DNA of 64,000 nt from CAYRNY01 sp964425755 (GCA_964425755.1 CAYRNY010000003.1:224592-288591); one strand, 5' to 3'; counted from the first letter of the stretch, positions 17,232-25,609 are shown. Notes: generated from the sequence alone by a model not told the origin. A program made the numbers and translations.

Positions 17232-18158
17232 ATGTTACGTTCTATTTTGCTTTATCTCTCAGAAGCGCAGTGGACAAAAGATCTGGTGATGAATGTTGGT
17301 CCCGCGCGGCGCAGCGCGCAGCGTTTTGTGGCGGGGAACACGTTGCAAGACGGGATCGCTACAGCGCGGGCGCTGAATGAGAAGGGGCTTGAGGTCACGC
17401 TGGACCACCTGGGCGAAAGTGTGACCGACGAAGCTGGCGCACTCCAGGCGACTGACGCCTACCTGCAACTGCTCACCGCGATCGCTGAAAGTAATGTTCG
17501 AGCGACCGTTTCGCTCAAGCTGACGCAACTTGGCCTGGACATTCGCGAAGACCTGTGCATTGGCAATTTACGCCGCATCTTGTCCCTGGCACATGAAACC
17601 GGTAACCACATCACCATTGACATGGAAAGCACGGATTACACCGACGCGACGCTGCGTATTTTCCGGCAATTGCGCGAAGAGTTTGACAATGTCGGCGCGG
17701 TGATTCAAGCGTACCTCTACCGCAGCGAGGATGACATGAAGGCGCTGGCGCAAGAAGGCGCATATGTGCGGTTGTGCAAGGGCGCGTACAAGGAGCCAGC
17801 CGATCGCGCGTTCCCCGATAAATCCGACGTGGACGCGAACTTCGTGCATCTGACCGAGCTGTTTCTCAGTGAAAAGGGACGCGCGGGGGGAGGCTACCTT
17901 GCCATCGCGACGCACGACGAGAACATGATCGACGCGGCGAAAGCCTACACCAACGCCCACAACGTGCCGCGGGATGCCTTCGAATTCCAGATGCTTTATG
18001 GCATTCGCCCGCGCCTGCAAGAGCAATTGCGTGATGAAGGGTATACGGTGCGGGTATATGTTGGTTACGGCACGGAATGGTACCCGTTTTTCATGCGGCG
18101 GCTGGCCGAACGCCCCGCTAACCTGTGGTTTATCCTGAGCAACTTCTTCCGTCGCTGA
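17232..18158 (+). CDS. Proline dehydrogenase (monofunctional)
   Basis: 308 residues, the length of single-domain ProDH of Thermus or Deinococcus. It is an FAD enzyme that oxidises proline to pyrroline-5-carboxylate and passes electrons to quinone. Family landmarks are DMESTDYTDATL, QAYLYRSEDD, RLCKGAYKEP, LAIATHDENM and FEFQMLYGIR, the last being near the FAD and proline pocket. ATG at 17232 with AAAGGA 8 bases upstream is preferred over a TTG at 17211. The pyrroline-5-carboxylate dehydrogenase that should follow it in the pathway is not in this window. Confidence 0.93.
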   Translation: MLRSILLYLSEAQWTKDLVMNVGPARRSAQRFVAGNTLQDGIATARALNEKGLEVTLDHLGESVTDEAGALQATDAYLQLLTAIAESNVRATVSLKLTQLGLDIREDLCIGNLRRILSLAHETGNHITIDMESTDYTDATLRIFRQLREEFDNVGAVIQAYLYRSEDDMKALAQEGAYVRLCKGAYKEPADRAFPDKSDVDANFVHLTELFLSEKGRAGGGYLAIATHDENMIDAAKAYTNAHNVPRDAFEFQMLYGIRPRLQEQLRDEGYTVRVYVGYGTEWYPFFMRRLAERPANLWFILSNFFRR

Positions 18159-18258
18159 CGCAGGCTACAAATCGGATAGGGCAGATCGCGCAATCTGCGG
18201 TATCATTTGCGCCCGAATTAAACTGTAGCCGGAAACGCAGCACGGAAGAGGTGACGAC

Positions 18259-18852
18259 GTGCCGTTTACACTCGAAAGCGAACATCTCGGAGCGATTAAG
18301 GTTATTGTGCCGCGCGTTTTTGACGATCATCGTGGCTATTTCATGGAAGCTTACCGCAAAGATGCGTTTGCCGAACTGGGGATTCCTTACGAGTTCGTGC
18401 AGGATAATCACTCACGCTCGGTCAAAGGGGTGATACGGGGGCTGCATTTTCAGTACGATCCCGCAATGTCTAAGCTGATGCGCGTCACAGTAGGCGAGGT
18501 GTTCCTCGTCGCTGTGGACATTCGCAAAGGGTCCCCGACGTTAGGGCAGTGGTTCGGGTTGAACGTGTCGGCGGAAAACAAGCGTCAGGTCTGGGCACCG
18601 CCGGGGTTTGCGCGCGGTTTCTGCGTGCTGTCGGATGTGGCGGAGCTGCAATACAAGTGCAGCGCGATCTACAGCCCGGTTGGTGAAAGCGGTATTCGCT
18701 GGAACGATCCCGATATCGGCATCGTGTGGCCGGTGGACGAACCGCTGCTTTCTGACAAGGACGCGAATGCCCAGACGCTTGCCGAATGGCTGGTTTCGCC
18801 ACAGGCCGACCTGCTGGCCTATCGTGGGCCGGTCGACCGGCAGTATGGCTGA
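18259..18852 (+). CDS. rfbC: dTDP-4-dehydrorhamnose 3,5-epimerase family protein
   Basis: 197-residue RmlC-type cupin. It carries the family signature: DDHRGYFMEAYRKDAF at the N-terminus, RGLHFQ with the catalytic His, and VDIRKGSPTLGQW, then PPGFARGFCVLSD. In the classical pathway it converts dTDP-4-keto-6-deoxyglucose to the L-lyxo form during dTDP-L-rhamnose synthesis. No rmlA, rmlB or rmlD lies nearby, so a related sugar is possible. GTG start with GGAAGAGG upstream. The stop lies a few bases before the next gene, so the two may be co-transcribed. Confidence 0.9.
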   Translation: MPFTLESEHLGAIKVIVPRVFDDHRGYFMEAYRKDAFAELGIPYEFVQDNHSRSVKGVIRGLHFQYDPAMSKLMRVTVGEVFLVAVDIRKGSPTLGQWFGLNVSAENKRQVWAPPGFARGFCVLSDVAELQYKCSAIYSPVGESGIRWNDPDIGIVWPVDEPLLSDKDANAQTLAEWLVSPQADLLAYRGPVDRQYG

Positions 18853-18858
18853 GGTAGA

Positions 18859-19986
18859 ATGGGGCCAGTTATGATGCTTCCAGGACGAGCGACACCTGAC
18901 GGCACGGCGCGTTATGCCGCCCGGTTGCGGGAGCGCGTCGCTGAGGGGCATCTCCGCACGACCGGGCACGGCCTCGTGTTGGCGTCCGTGGGGTTGGGGA
19001 CGTATTTAGGCGAGCCAGATGATGCGACCGACGCGGCATACGGTGCAGCGATAGAACGCGCGTTGGCCCTGGGCTGCAACCACATCGATACGGCGGTAAA
19101 CTACCGCTTTCAGCGCAGCGAGCGCGCGGTCGGTCGCGCGCTGGCAGCAGCGATCGAGCGTGGCGACATCCGGCGCGACGAAGTCGTGGTCGCGACCAAA
19201 GGCGGGTTCGTGCCGTTTGACGGGGTGCGTCCCCCGGACCCCAAGCAGTGGGTCAACAAGACATACATCGAAACCGGGATCGTGCATCCAAACGAGTTTG
19301 TCGCCAATTTCCAGCATTGCCTCGCACCGGATTTCCTGGACCTGATGATCGCGACCAGCCGCCGCAATCTGGGCCTTGAAACGCTCGATATCTACTATCT
19401 GCACAATCCGGAGACCCAGCGCATCAGCAACACGCATGAGACGTTCCGGCGGCGAATGCTGGACGCGTTCGAAACGCTTGAAGCGGCGGTTGAGCGCGGC
19501 GATATCGCGGCTTACGGGCTGGCGACGTGGACGGCGTTCCGCAGCCCGCCGACCGCGCCGGACTATCTCTCACTGACGGAGATGGTCGGCCTGGCGTTTC
19601 AGGTCGCGGGCGACGATAACCACCTTGCGTATCTGCAGTTGCCCTACAACCTGATGATGACCGAAGCGTATGCGCTGCCGAACCAGCAGGTCGGGGAGAG
19701 CTTTATGAGCGCGATCGCCGCGGCACAGAAATTTGACCTGACGGTCGTCGCCAGCGCAACACTGAAACAAGGCACGCTGGCAAGCCCCTTCATGGGTGAC
19801 CTGTCGCCGTATTTCCCCGCGATGCAGTCCGACGCGCAGCGCGCGATCCAGTTTGCGCGGTCAACCCCTGGTGTCACGAGCACGCTGGTCGGGATGTGCA
19901 CGCTGCCGCATGTTGAGGAGAATCTAGCAGTAGCGGCCCACCCGCCTGCCGATCCTGGCGTGATTCGCGATCTGTTTTCCGAGTGA
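18859..19986 (+). CDS. Aldo/keto reductase
   Basis: 375 residues, TIM-barrel NAD(P)H oxidoreductase. The catalytic tetrad is visible: Asp and Tyr in HIDTAVNYR, Lys in VVATKGGF and His in IYYLHNPE. The C-terminal cofactor segment contains TPGVTSTLVGM. It is longer than the common 280-330 residues because of an insert at about 125-160 (DPKQWVNKTYIETG) after the Lys. The substrate is unknown. ATG 18859 has GAGGTAG very close by; ATG 18871 or 18874 are possible alternatives. It follows the epimerase gene by 6 bases, so a sugar or carbonyl substrate would be reasonable, but this is inference. Confidence 0.88.
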   Translation: MGPVMMLPGRATPDGTARYAARLRERVAEGHLRTTGHGLVLASVGLGTYLGEPDDATDAAYGAAIERALALGCNHIDTAVNYRFQRSERAVGRALAAAIERGDIRRDEVVVATKGGFVPFDGVRPPDPKQWVNKTYIETGIVHPNEFVANFQHCLAPDFLDLMIATSRRNLGLETLDIYYLHNPETQRISNTHETFRRRMLDAFETLEAAVERGDIAAYGLATWTAFRSPPTAPDYLSLTEMVGLAFQVAGDDNHLAYLQLPYNLMMTEAYALPNQQVGESFMSAIAAAQKFDLTVVASATLKQGTLASPFMGDLSPYFPAMQSDAQRAIQFARSTPGVTSTLVGMCTLPHVEENLAVAAHPPADPGVIRDLFSE

Positions 19987-20015
19987 GGCGTGTTCAGGCG
20001 ACGATCGCCGGACGC

Positions 20016-20043
20016 AAAAAGGGCACGCTGGGAGCGCGCCCTT
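20016..20043 (-). terminator. Intrinsic terminator of the DHODH-like gene
   Basis: On the minus strand an 11-pair stem (AAGGGC then CGCT, with one G-U between, loop CCC) is followed directly by a T run (bases 20016-20020 are A on the plus strand). It sits between convergent genes. Confidence 0.75.
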
Positions 20044-20074
20044 GTAGTATCTCCACGACAGGGGAATGTCGAGG

Positions 20075-21064
20075 CTACTGCTGCGCCATCAGCAACTGCA
20101 TGTATTGGGCGCGTTCGAAGCCGAATAGGTCTTCGACGTTTTGCTGGCTGACCTTGCCCCGGAAGTCGTCCAGAGTGTCGTATTCTTTTTCCTCCATCCA
20201 GTTTTGCAGGTTCAACAGCATGGTGGAGATATACGGCAGGCCGTTCTGAAGCAGCGCCGCAGCGCACTGTACCGCCGTTGCCCCGGCCAGGATCGCTTTA
20301 GCGATGTCCTTGCCGGTGTGCACGCCGGTGTTCAGCGCGATGTCGATGCCGGTGCGCCCGTATAGCAGCGCCGTCCAGCGCAGCGGGACCTTCATCTCCG
20401 CCGGATCGCTGTAGACCATGCTGTTGAAGAGTTTCTCTTCATCAGCATCGATATCCGGCTGCAGGAAGCGGTTGAACATCACGACGGCTTTTGCACCACG
20501 CGCTTCAAGCTGCTTGACGATATATGGCACCGAACTGTAATACGGGCTGAGCTTGACTGCGACGGGGATGTCAACCGCATCGGTGACACTGCTCACGATA
20601 TCGAACAGGGCTTTCTCCAGTTCGGTACCTGGCACGTCAGGATCGGTAGCCACCGTGTAGTAGTTGATCTCCAGCCCTGCAACGCCGGTTTCCTGCAACT
20701 GCCTGGCATACTCGACCCATGTACCGGGTGAAACTGCGTTCAGGCTCGCGAAGATCGGCATGTCGACTGCGCGGCGAGTCTTTTCAACCCACATCAGGTG
20801 CTCGCGCGGGCCGCCCGATTCAAGCGGCGGGTAAAACGGCGACTGGATTTCGGGGGAGACATACGCGGTGCGTTCGATGAAGTCCTGCATCGTCATGCCG
20901 TCATACTGGATCTGTTCCTCAAATAACGAACGGATGACCAACGCGCCCGCGCCGACTTCTTCAGCCTTCTTGACCTTGTCCACGTAGTTAGAGATCGAGC
21001 TGGCAGCCACGATCAACGGATTCTTTAGTGCAACACCCATGTAGGTCGTCGAGAGATCAGCCAT
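20075..21064 (-). CDS. Dihydroorotate dehydrogenase-like flavoprotein
   Basis: 329-residue FMN-type TIM barrel annotated in many genomes as dihydroorotate dehydrogenase-like. It has the family start (TYMGVALKNPLIVAAS), a barrel Lys in VAVKLSPYYS and the FMN-phosphate region TGVHTGKDIAKAILAGA. The loop that in class 1 enzymes carries the orotate-binding Asn and the catalytic Cys (NCPNxPG) reads NYYTVATDPDVPG, so it lacks that Cys and is probably not a pyrimidine enzyme. Relatives often sit near PFOR genes, but here nifJ is 15 kb away. GAGGAG lies 5 bases before the ATG. Confidence 0.85.
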   Translation of the reverse strand: MADLSTTYMGVALKNPLIVAASSISNYVDKVKKAEEVGAGALVIRSLFEEQIQYDGMTMQDFIERTAYVSPEIQSPFYPPLESGGPREHLMWVEKTRRAVDMPIFASLNAVSPGTWVEYARQLQETGVAGLEINYYTVATDPDVPGTELEKALFDIVSSVTDAVDIPVAVKLSPYYSSVPYIVKQLEARGAKAVVMFNRFLQPDIDADEEKLFNSMVYSDPAEMKVPLRWTALLYGRTGIDIALNTGVHTGKDIAKAILAGATAVQCAAALLQNGLPYISTMLLNLQNWMEEKEYDTLDDFRGKVSQQNVEDLFGFERAQYMQLLMAQQ

Positions 21065-21220
21065 TGTAGCTCCTCAAGAAATTATCACGTTTAACACACT
21101 GTAACTATACCGTAGATCGCCACCGATCATTCAGTGACAAAAACTAGAGACTGTGTGTGACTATAAGCATGATTTGTATTTATTGTACTCGCACAAGACG
21201 AGGCGAAAAAAGTGATGAAT

Positions 21221-21249
21221 TTGACTAATGTGCGTTGATGGATTATACT
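21221..21249 (+). promoter_or_regulatory. Promoter of the copper operon
   Basis: TTGACT (21221-21226), exactly 17 bases, TATACT (21244-21249). The strongest sigma70-like promoter in the window. Initiation is expected near 21256, immediately before the CsoR-type operator. Confidence 0.8.
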
Positions 21250-21259
21250 ATTTTCACCC

Positions 21260-21275
21260 TACCCCCCTGGGGGAG
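21260..21275 (+). promoter_or_regulatory. CsoR-type operator
   Basis: TACCCCCCTGGGGGAG is a near-palindromic GC block flanked by AT, the form known for CsoR-family operators (TA, C-run, G-run). It covers about +4 to +20 of the predicted transcript, so bound repressor would block initiation. Copper binding should release it. Confidence 0.75.
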
Positions 21276-21307
21276 GGGGTTCGATAACCAGTAGAGCGAG
21301 TCGACTT

Positions 21308-21583
21308 ATGGATGAAAAAACACGTATCGACGCGATCCACCGCCTGCGTAGTGTTGCCGGGCACGTCAACGGCATCGTGCGCATGCTGGAAGAGGATCGC
21401 TACTGTATCGACGTCATCAAGCAGATTCAGGCCATTCAGACGGCACTGTCGCGTGTGAGCGAGGGTATCCTGGACTCGCACCTGCGCACCTGCGTTACCA
21501 CCGCGATTCAGGATGATGACCAGGGGGAACGCGAGCGCGTGCTGAATGAAGTGGTCGAGGTTTTTCGCTATTCGAACAAGTGA
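21308..21583 (+). CDS. csoR: Copper-sensing repressor CsoR
   Basis: 91-residue all-helical metal sensor. The Cu(I) ligands Cys33, His58 and Cys62 (C-H-C pattern) are all present, in YCIDVIKQ and DSHLRTCV, which separates it from RcnR, FrmR and CstR relatives. It is first in an operon with the copper chaperone and P-type ATPase, and the operator lies just upstream, so it should repress its own operon until copper rises. Confidence 0.95.
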   Translation: MDEKTRIDAIHRLRSVAGHVNGIVRMLEEDRYCIDVIKQIQAIQTALSRVSEGILDSHLRTCVTTAIQDDDQGERERVLNEVVEVFRYSNK

Positions 21584-21636
21584 CGTCCTCAATCGAGGGG
21601 ACATAATCACAACCGTACATGGAAAGGATGCTGACA

Positions 21637-21846
21637 ATGCAGACTAAAACCTTTGAAGTTCCGAATATCTCTTGCGGGCACTGCGTCATGACGATTCAGA
21701 ACGAAGTCAGCGAAGTAGCGGGCGTGCAGTCCGTGCAGGCGGACGAGGAGTCGCGCGTGGTCACGGTAACGTGGGATACGCCGGCAAGCTGGGAGCAGAT
21801 CAAAGACCTGCTGGTCGAGATCAATTACCCGCCGGCTGAGTCGTAG
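21637..21846 (+). CDS. copZ: Copper chaperone CopZ (HMA domain)
   Basis: 69 residues, one ferredoxin-like HMA domain. The metal site reads ISCGHC at about residues 11-16 in place of the usual GMTCxxC. It carries Cu(I) to the ATPase encoded next. ATG 21637 is chosen because AAGGA lies 9 bases before it; an ATG 18 bases upstream has no proper site. It lies 53 bases after csoR and 8 bases before copA. Confidence 0.92.
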   Translation: MQTKTFEVPNISCGHCVMTIQNEVSEVAGVQSVQADEESRVVTVTWDTPASWEQIKDLLVEINYPPAES

Positions 21847-21854
21847 ACGCGGCG

Positions 21855-24302
21855 GTGAAGCCGATGGGCGAGAAAACGTTAACCCTACCCGTCACCGGCA
21901 TGACCTGCGCAAACTGCGTTGCCACCGTTGAACGCAACGTGCGAAAGCTGGACGGCATTCAAGAAGCGAACGTGAACTTCGCCAGCGAAAAACTGAGCCT
22001 GGTGTATGACGACGCATTGGTCAAACCCGCCGACGTGATCACGCGTGTGCGCCGGGCCGGATATGACGTGCCTGAACAGACGGTCGATCTGGCGATCACC
22101 GGCATGGACTGCGTCAACTGCGCCGCGAACGTCGAACGCTCGTTGAAGAAAGTTGACGGCGTGCTGGATGCGAACGTGAATTTCGCCACTGAGCACGCGT
22201 TGATCACCGTAGCGCCGGGAACGACGCGTCAGGCGTTGCTGGATGCCGTCAAGCAAGCAGGATATGGCATCGTCGACGCCGAGGACGCCGGGGAACTTGA
22301 AGACGCCGAACAGGCCGCGCGGGATGCTGAGTTCCGGCATAACCTTCGCCGCGTAGTTGTCGGCGCGCTGTTCACGCTGCCGCTGTTCGTGTTGAGCATG
22401 TCGCGCGACTTCGGTTTGCTCGGTGCGTGGGCGCATGCGTCCTGGGTGAATTACCTGTTTTGGGCGCTGGCGACTCCGGTGCAGTTCTGGGTGGGCCGTG
22501 ATTTTTACGTCAGTGGCTATAACTCCATTCGCAGCGGCTCGGCCAATATGGACGTGCTGATCGCGATGGGGTCCAGCGCGGCGTACTTCTACAGCGTCCC
22601 GGTGACGCTCGGTTTGCTGCCTGGGCACGTTTACTTTGAAACGTCCGCGATGATCATCACGCTGATCAGCACCGGGGGTTTACTGGAAACGATCGCCAAA
22701 GGCCGCACCAGTGCCGCGATCCGGGCCTTGATGGGGCTGCGCGCGAAGACCGCGCGCGTCGTGCGCGATGGTCTCGAACAGGACATCCCGGTGGAACAGG
22801 TGCGCGTGGGCGATATCGTGATCGTGCGTCCGGGCGAGAAAATCCCGGTCGATGGCGCGGTGCGCGAAGGGCGCAGCGCGGTAGACGAGAGCATGATCAC
22901 CGGTGAGAGCCTGCCGGTGGACAAGACTCCCGGTGATGAGGTCATCGGCGCGACGATCAACAAGCAAGGTATGCTCAAGTTTGAGGCGACTAAGGTCGGG
23001 CGCGAAACCGCGCTCGCGCAGATCATCCGGTTGGTGGAGCAGGCACAGGGTAGCAAGGCGCCGATTCAGCGCTTGGCGGACCAGGTGTCAGCGGTGTTTG
23101 TCCCCGCCGTCGTGACGGTCGCGTTGATCACGTTCGCCGTGTGGATCATCGGCACAGGCGAATTTACGCCCTCGCTGGTGCGCATGATCGCCGTACTGGT
23201 GATCGCGTGTCCGTGCGCGATGGGGCTTGCGACACCGACCGCGATCATGGTCGGTATGGGCAAAGGCGCGGAGAACGGCATCCTGTTCAAGAACAGCGAA
23301 GCACTTGAGCGCGCACACAAGCTCACGGCGGTTGTGTTGGACAAGACCGGCACATTGACGCGTGGAACGCCTAGTGTCACCGATGTGGTGGTTGGCTCTG
23401 GTGGGCAGTGGGATGATGCGGCGTTGCTGGCGCTGGCAGCAAGTGTCGAACGTGGCAGCGAGCACCCGTTAGGGGCCGCGATCGTGCAAGCAGCGACTGA
23501 ACGCGGGCTGCCGCTTCAGGACGTGCAGGACTTCGAAGCGATCACAGGGCAAGGGGTCCATGCACAGGTTGAGAACCGGGGCGTGCTGATCGGCAACCTG
23601 GCGCTTATGCGCGGGCGGCAGGTTCGGCTCAATGGCCTGGAGGCGACTGCTGAACAGCTCCAGCGCGAGGCCAAAACGGCGATGTGGGTTGCGGTGGATG
23701 GCGAAGCGAGTGGTGTGATCGCGGTCGCAGACACGATCAAAGAAGGCTCGGTTGATGCCGTGCGCCAGCTCCACGCGCAGGGCTTGCAGGTGGTGATGAT
23801 GACCGGCGATAACCAGACCACGGCTGAGGCCATCGCGCGTGAAGCTGGCATCGATCGCGTGTTTGCCGAAGTGCAGCCGTCTGAAAAAGCTGCCTATGTC
23901 AAACAGTTGCAGGATGAAGGGCATGTCGTGGCGATGATCGGCGACGGTATCAACGACGCGCCGGCCTTGGCGCAGGCCGATGTCGGGATCGCGATCGGCA
24001 CGGGCACGGATGTGGCGATGGAAACCGGCGACGTGACCTTGATCAGCGGTGATCTGCGCGGGGCCGCGCGCGCGATCCGCCTGAGCCACAAGACGGTTCG
24101 CACGATCAAGGAGAACCTGTTCTGGGCGTTTGCGTATAACGTGATCCTGATCCCCGTAGCGGCGGGCGTGCTGGCACCGTTTGCGTGGGCTCCCGCGATC
24201 TTGCGCCACCTGCACCCGATTCTCGCGGCGCTGGCGATGGCGCTCAGCGACGTGTTCGTGATCGGCAACAGCCTGCGGCTGCGCGGCACGCGGTTGGAAT
24301 AA
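21855..24302 (+). CDS. copA: Copper-exporting P1B-type ATPase
   Basis: 815 residues. Two N-terminal HMA domains (GMTCANC and GMDCVNC), then membrane helices. TGES lies in the actuator domain, the transport motif is CPC at 452-454, the phosphorylated Asp496 lies in DKTGTLT, the P1B His in SEHPLG and the hinge is GDGINDAP. CPC with two CxxC domains indicates Cu(I) export. The first possible start is GTG 21855; ATG 21864 is equally possible and changes only three residues. It is the last gene of the csoR operon. A hairpin follows at 24338. Confidence 0.96.
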   Translation: MKPMGEKTLTLPVTGMTCANCVATVERNVRKLDGIQEANVNFASEKLSLVYDDALVKPADVITRVRRAGYDVPEQTVDLAITGMDCVNCAANVERSLKKVDGVLDANVNFATEHALITVAPGTTRQALLDAVKQAGYGIVDAEDAGELEDAEQAARDAEFRHNLRRVVVGALFTLPLFVLSMSRDFGLLGAWAHASWVNYLFWALATPVQFWVGRDFYVSGYNSIRSGSANMDVLIAMGSSAAYFYSVPVTLGLLPGHVYFETSAMIITLISTGGLLETIAKGRTSAAIRALMGLRAKTARVVRDGLEQDIPVEQVRVGDIVIVRPGEKIPVDGAVREGRSAVDESMITGESLPVDKTPGDEVIGATINKQGMLKFEATKVGRETALAQIIRLVEQAQGSKAPIQRLADQVSAVFVPAVVTVALITFAVWIIGTGEFTPSLVRMIAVLVIACPCAMGLATPTAIMVGMGKGAENGILFKNSEALERAHKLTAVVLDKTGTLTRGTPSVTDVVVGSGGQWDDAALLALAASVERGSEHPLGAAIVQAATERGLPLQDVQDFEAITGQGVHAQVENRGVLIGNLALMRGRQVRLNGLEATAEQLQREAKTAMWVAVDGEASGVIAVADTIKEGSVDAVRQLHAQGLQVVMMTGDNQTTAEAIAREAGIDRVFAEVQPSEKAAYVKQLQDEGHVVAMIGDGINDAPALAQADVGIAIGTGTDVAMETGDVTLISGDLRGAARAIRLSHKTVRTIKENLFWAFAYNVILIPVAAGVLAPFAWAPAILRHLHPILAALAMALSDVFVIGNSLRLRGTRLE

Positions 24303-24337
24303 GACCGGCGATTGAGGTACATAGCCAGGCACGAGGA

Positions 24338-24363
24338 GGGGACGGGTCGTGTGGCCTGTCCCC
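24338..24363 (+). terminator. Hairpin after copA
   Basis: GGGGACGGG (24338-24346) pairs with CCTGTCCCC (24355-24363), including one G-U, 8-base loop. No T run follows, so termination may be incomplete. Confidence 0.5.
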
Positions 24364-24394
24364 TGATCGATCAAAACCAAAACATAGTTTTTGC

Positions 24395-24435
24395 TTGAAC
24401 TATTATCCAGACCCGTGCATAATATAGGGTATAAT
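24395..24435 (+). promoter_or_regulatory. Promoter region of the non-coding unit upstream of recX
   Basis: TTGAAC (24395-24400), 17-base spacer, CATAAT (24418-24423). A second perfect TATAAT follows at 24430-24435 without a matching -35. Transcription would enter the 24.44-24.92 kb region. Confidence 0.5.
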
Positions 24436-24436
24436 A

Positions 24437-24484
24437 TGACAATCGTTATTTGTCACGGTTGACAGTGGAACTCGTGTGACGTCA
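24437..24484 (+). repeat. Cluster of TGAC/GTCA half-sites downstream of the promoter
   Basis: TGACAA (24437-24442) with TTGTCA (24450-24455); TGTCA (24451-24455) with TGACA (24460-24464); and the palindrome TGACGTCA (24477-24484). They could be operator half-sites or 5-prime hairpins of the transcript. Confidence 0.5.
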
Positions 24485-24890
24485 ATGCATCTGTGGGGCC
24501 GATGGTGCTCGCGTAAGATGCTTCGATGCTGCGAACGAATGGTCTCATACCGCCTGCGGTGTGAGTGTGATAGCTAATTCAACGCTGGTGCTGCGGTGGC
24601 GGTGCTTGATGATCGAGTGGGAAGAGGGCCGCACGGCGCAGCCAGGTGAGTAACCGATATCGTCACGGTGCCCCTGGATGACAGGGACAAGTCTGAATCG
24701 GTCATGCTGAATAGCGGGATACGCTGTGGTGATGCGTAAGCAGTTATCTTGTTTGTGCCGCTGTCCGTTTGGTCTGGCGGTGACAGCAAGATATTCTCCC
24801 CTTCTACAAGCTATCGGACACTTCTGTTGGCGGGTCGCCCCATGATCTGATGGGGTTGGTGCATTCCGAGTTCCACAAGAAAATTCTGTA

Positions 24891-24922
24891 ACAGCCGTGG
24901 CAGGTTTGCCGACGGCTGTTTT
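24891..24922 (+). terminator. Intrinsic terminator immediately upstream of recX
   Basis: ACAGCCGT (24891-24898) pairs with ACGGCTGT (24912-24919), with an inner GGC/GCC extension, then TTTTGT. It precedes the recX start by about 20 bases, so it either ends a separate transcript or acts as an attenuator. Confidence 0.85.
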
Positions 24923-24941
24923 GTATTAGGGGCTCAGGCCA

Positions 24942-25604
24942 ATGGAACGCACGATCACGGCGCTGAAAGTGCAAAAGCGGAATACCGATCGCGTCAGTGT
25001 CTTTCTTGACGGCGAGTTCGCGTTCGGGCTGCCAGCAGTTGAGGCGGCCAAGCTCCACACCGGGCAGGTACTGTCCGAAGACGCGATCGCCGCTTTGCGC
25101 GAGGTCGATGCTGTTGCGCGGGCGCTTGATCACGCTGTGCGCCTGCTGGCCCGCCGCCCATATAGCACGTCAGAAATTCGTCGCAAGCTTGCGTCGAAAC
25201 AGATCGCTCCGCCCGTGATCGACGACGTTCTCGCGCGTTTAGAGCGCCTGGGATATGTGGATGACTGGGCTTTTGCGCAATACTGGGTGGAAAACCGCGA
25301 GCGTTTCCGCCCGCGCGGTCCGCGTGCGTTGCGCTACGAACTGCGCGAAAAGGGTATCTCACAACGTATCATCGACTCGGTGTTACAGGATGTCGACGAT
25401 GCAGCGTTGGCGCGACGTGCGGCAGAGAAACGTTTGCGCCGGTTGCGTGGCACAACCCGCCGCGAGTGGCGCGAAAAGCTGGGAGCTTATCTGGTGCGGC
25501 GCGGTTTTGACTATCACCTTGTCCGCGACGTTACCGATCAAATGATCGCTGAACTGGAAAACGAAGAACCTGACTATTTTGCACCTGATCAAACAGAGGA
25601 GTAA
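24942..25604 (+). CDS. recX: Regulatory protein RecX
   Basis: 220 residues, three tandem three-helix repeats, seen in segments such as RRPYSTSEIRRKL, VLARLERLGYVDDWAFAQYWVENR and LRYELREKGISQRIID. RecX binds inside the RecA filament and limits its activity. It has an N-terminal extension of about 60 residues (FLDGEFAFGLP), common in Firmicutes and Chloroflexota, and an acidic C-terminus. No recA lies in the window. It is only 5 bases from rny, so the two are surely co-transcribed. The ribosome site is weak, and a terminator stands just upstream. Confidence 0.92.
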   Translation: MERTITALKVQKRNTDRVSVFLDGEFAFGLPAVEAAKLHTGQVLSEDAIAALREVDAVARALDHAVRLLARRPYSTSEIRRKLASKQIAPPVIDDVLARLERLGYVDDWAFAQYWVENRERFRPRGPRALRYELREKGISQRIIDSVLQDVDDAALARRAAEKRLRRLRGTTRREWREKLGAYLVRRGFDYHLVRDVTDQMIAELENEEPDYFAPDQTEE

Positions 25605-25609
25605 GCCCA

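Larger units (their letters stand above)
24430..24925 (+). ncRNA. Candidate structured non-coding RNA or long leader of recX, unidentified
   Basis: About 490 bases with a promoter at one end and a strong intrinsic terminator at the other, and no credible reading frame: the longest plus-strand frame from an ATG that I followed by eye is about 30 codons and Trp/Cys/Arg-rich. Visible structure includes TGACAA/TTGTCA at 24437-24455, GCATCT/AGATGC at 24487-24521 and a long imperfect hairpin at 24745-24793 whose 17-base arms pair at about 15 positions counting G-U. I searched by eye for the conserved cores of RNase P RNA, tmRNA and SRP RNA and found none. It may be a stand-alone RNA or an attenuating leader for recX. 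Confidence 0.45.

Noticed and set aside
24574..24789. 71-codon minus-strand frame in the unknown transcript region
   Set aside because: Ser/Thr-rich, no ribosome site, opposite to the promoter-terminator direction.
24430..24925. RNase P RNA, tmRNA or SRP RNA for the non-coding unit
   Set aside because: None of the conserved cores (for example the RNase P GAGGAAAGTC-type block or the tmRNA tag frame) could be found by eye.
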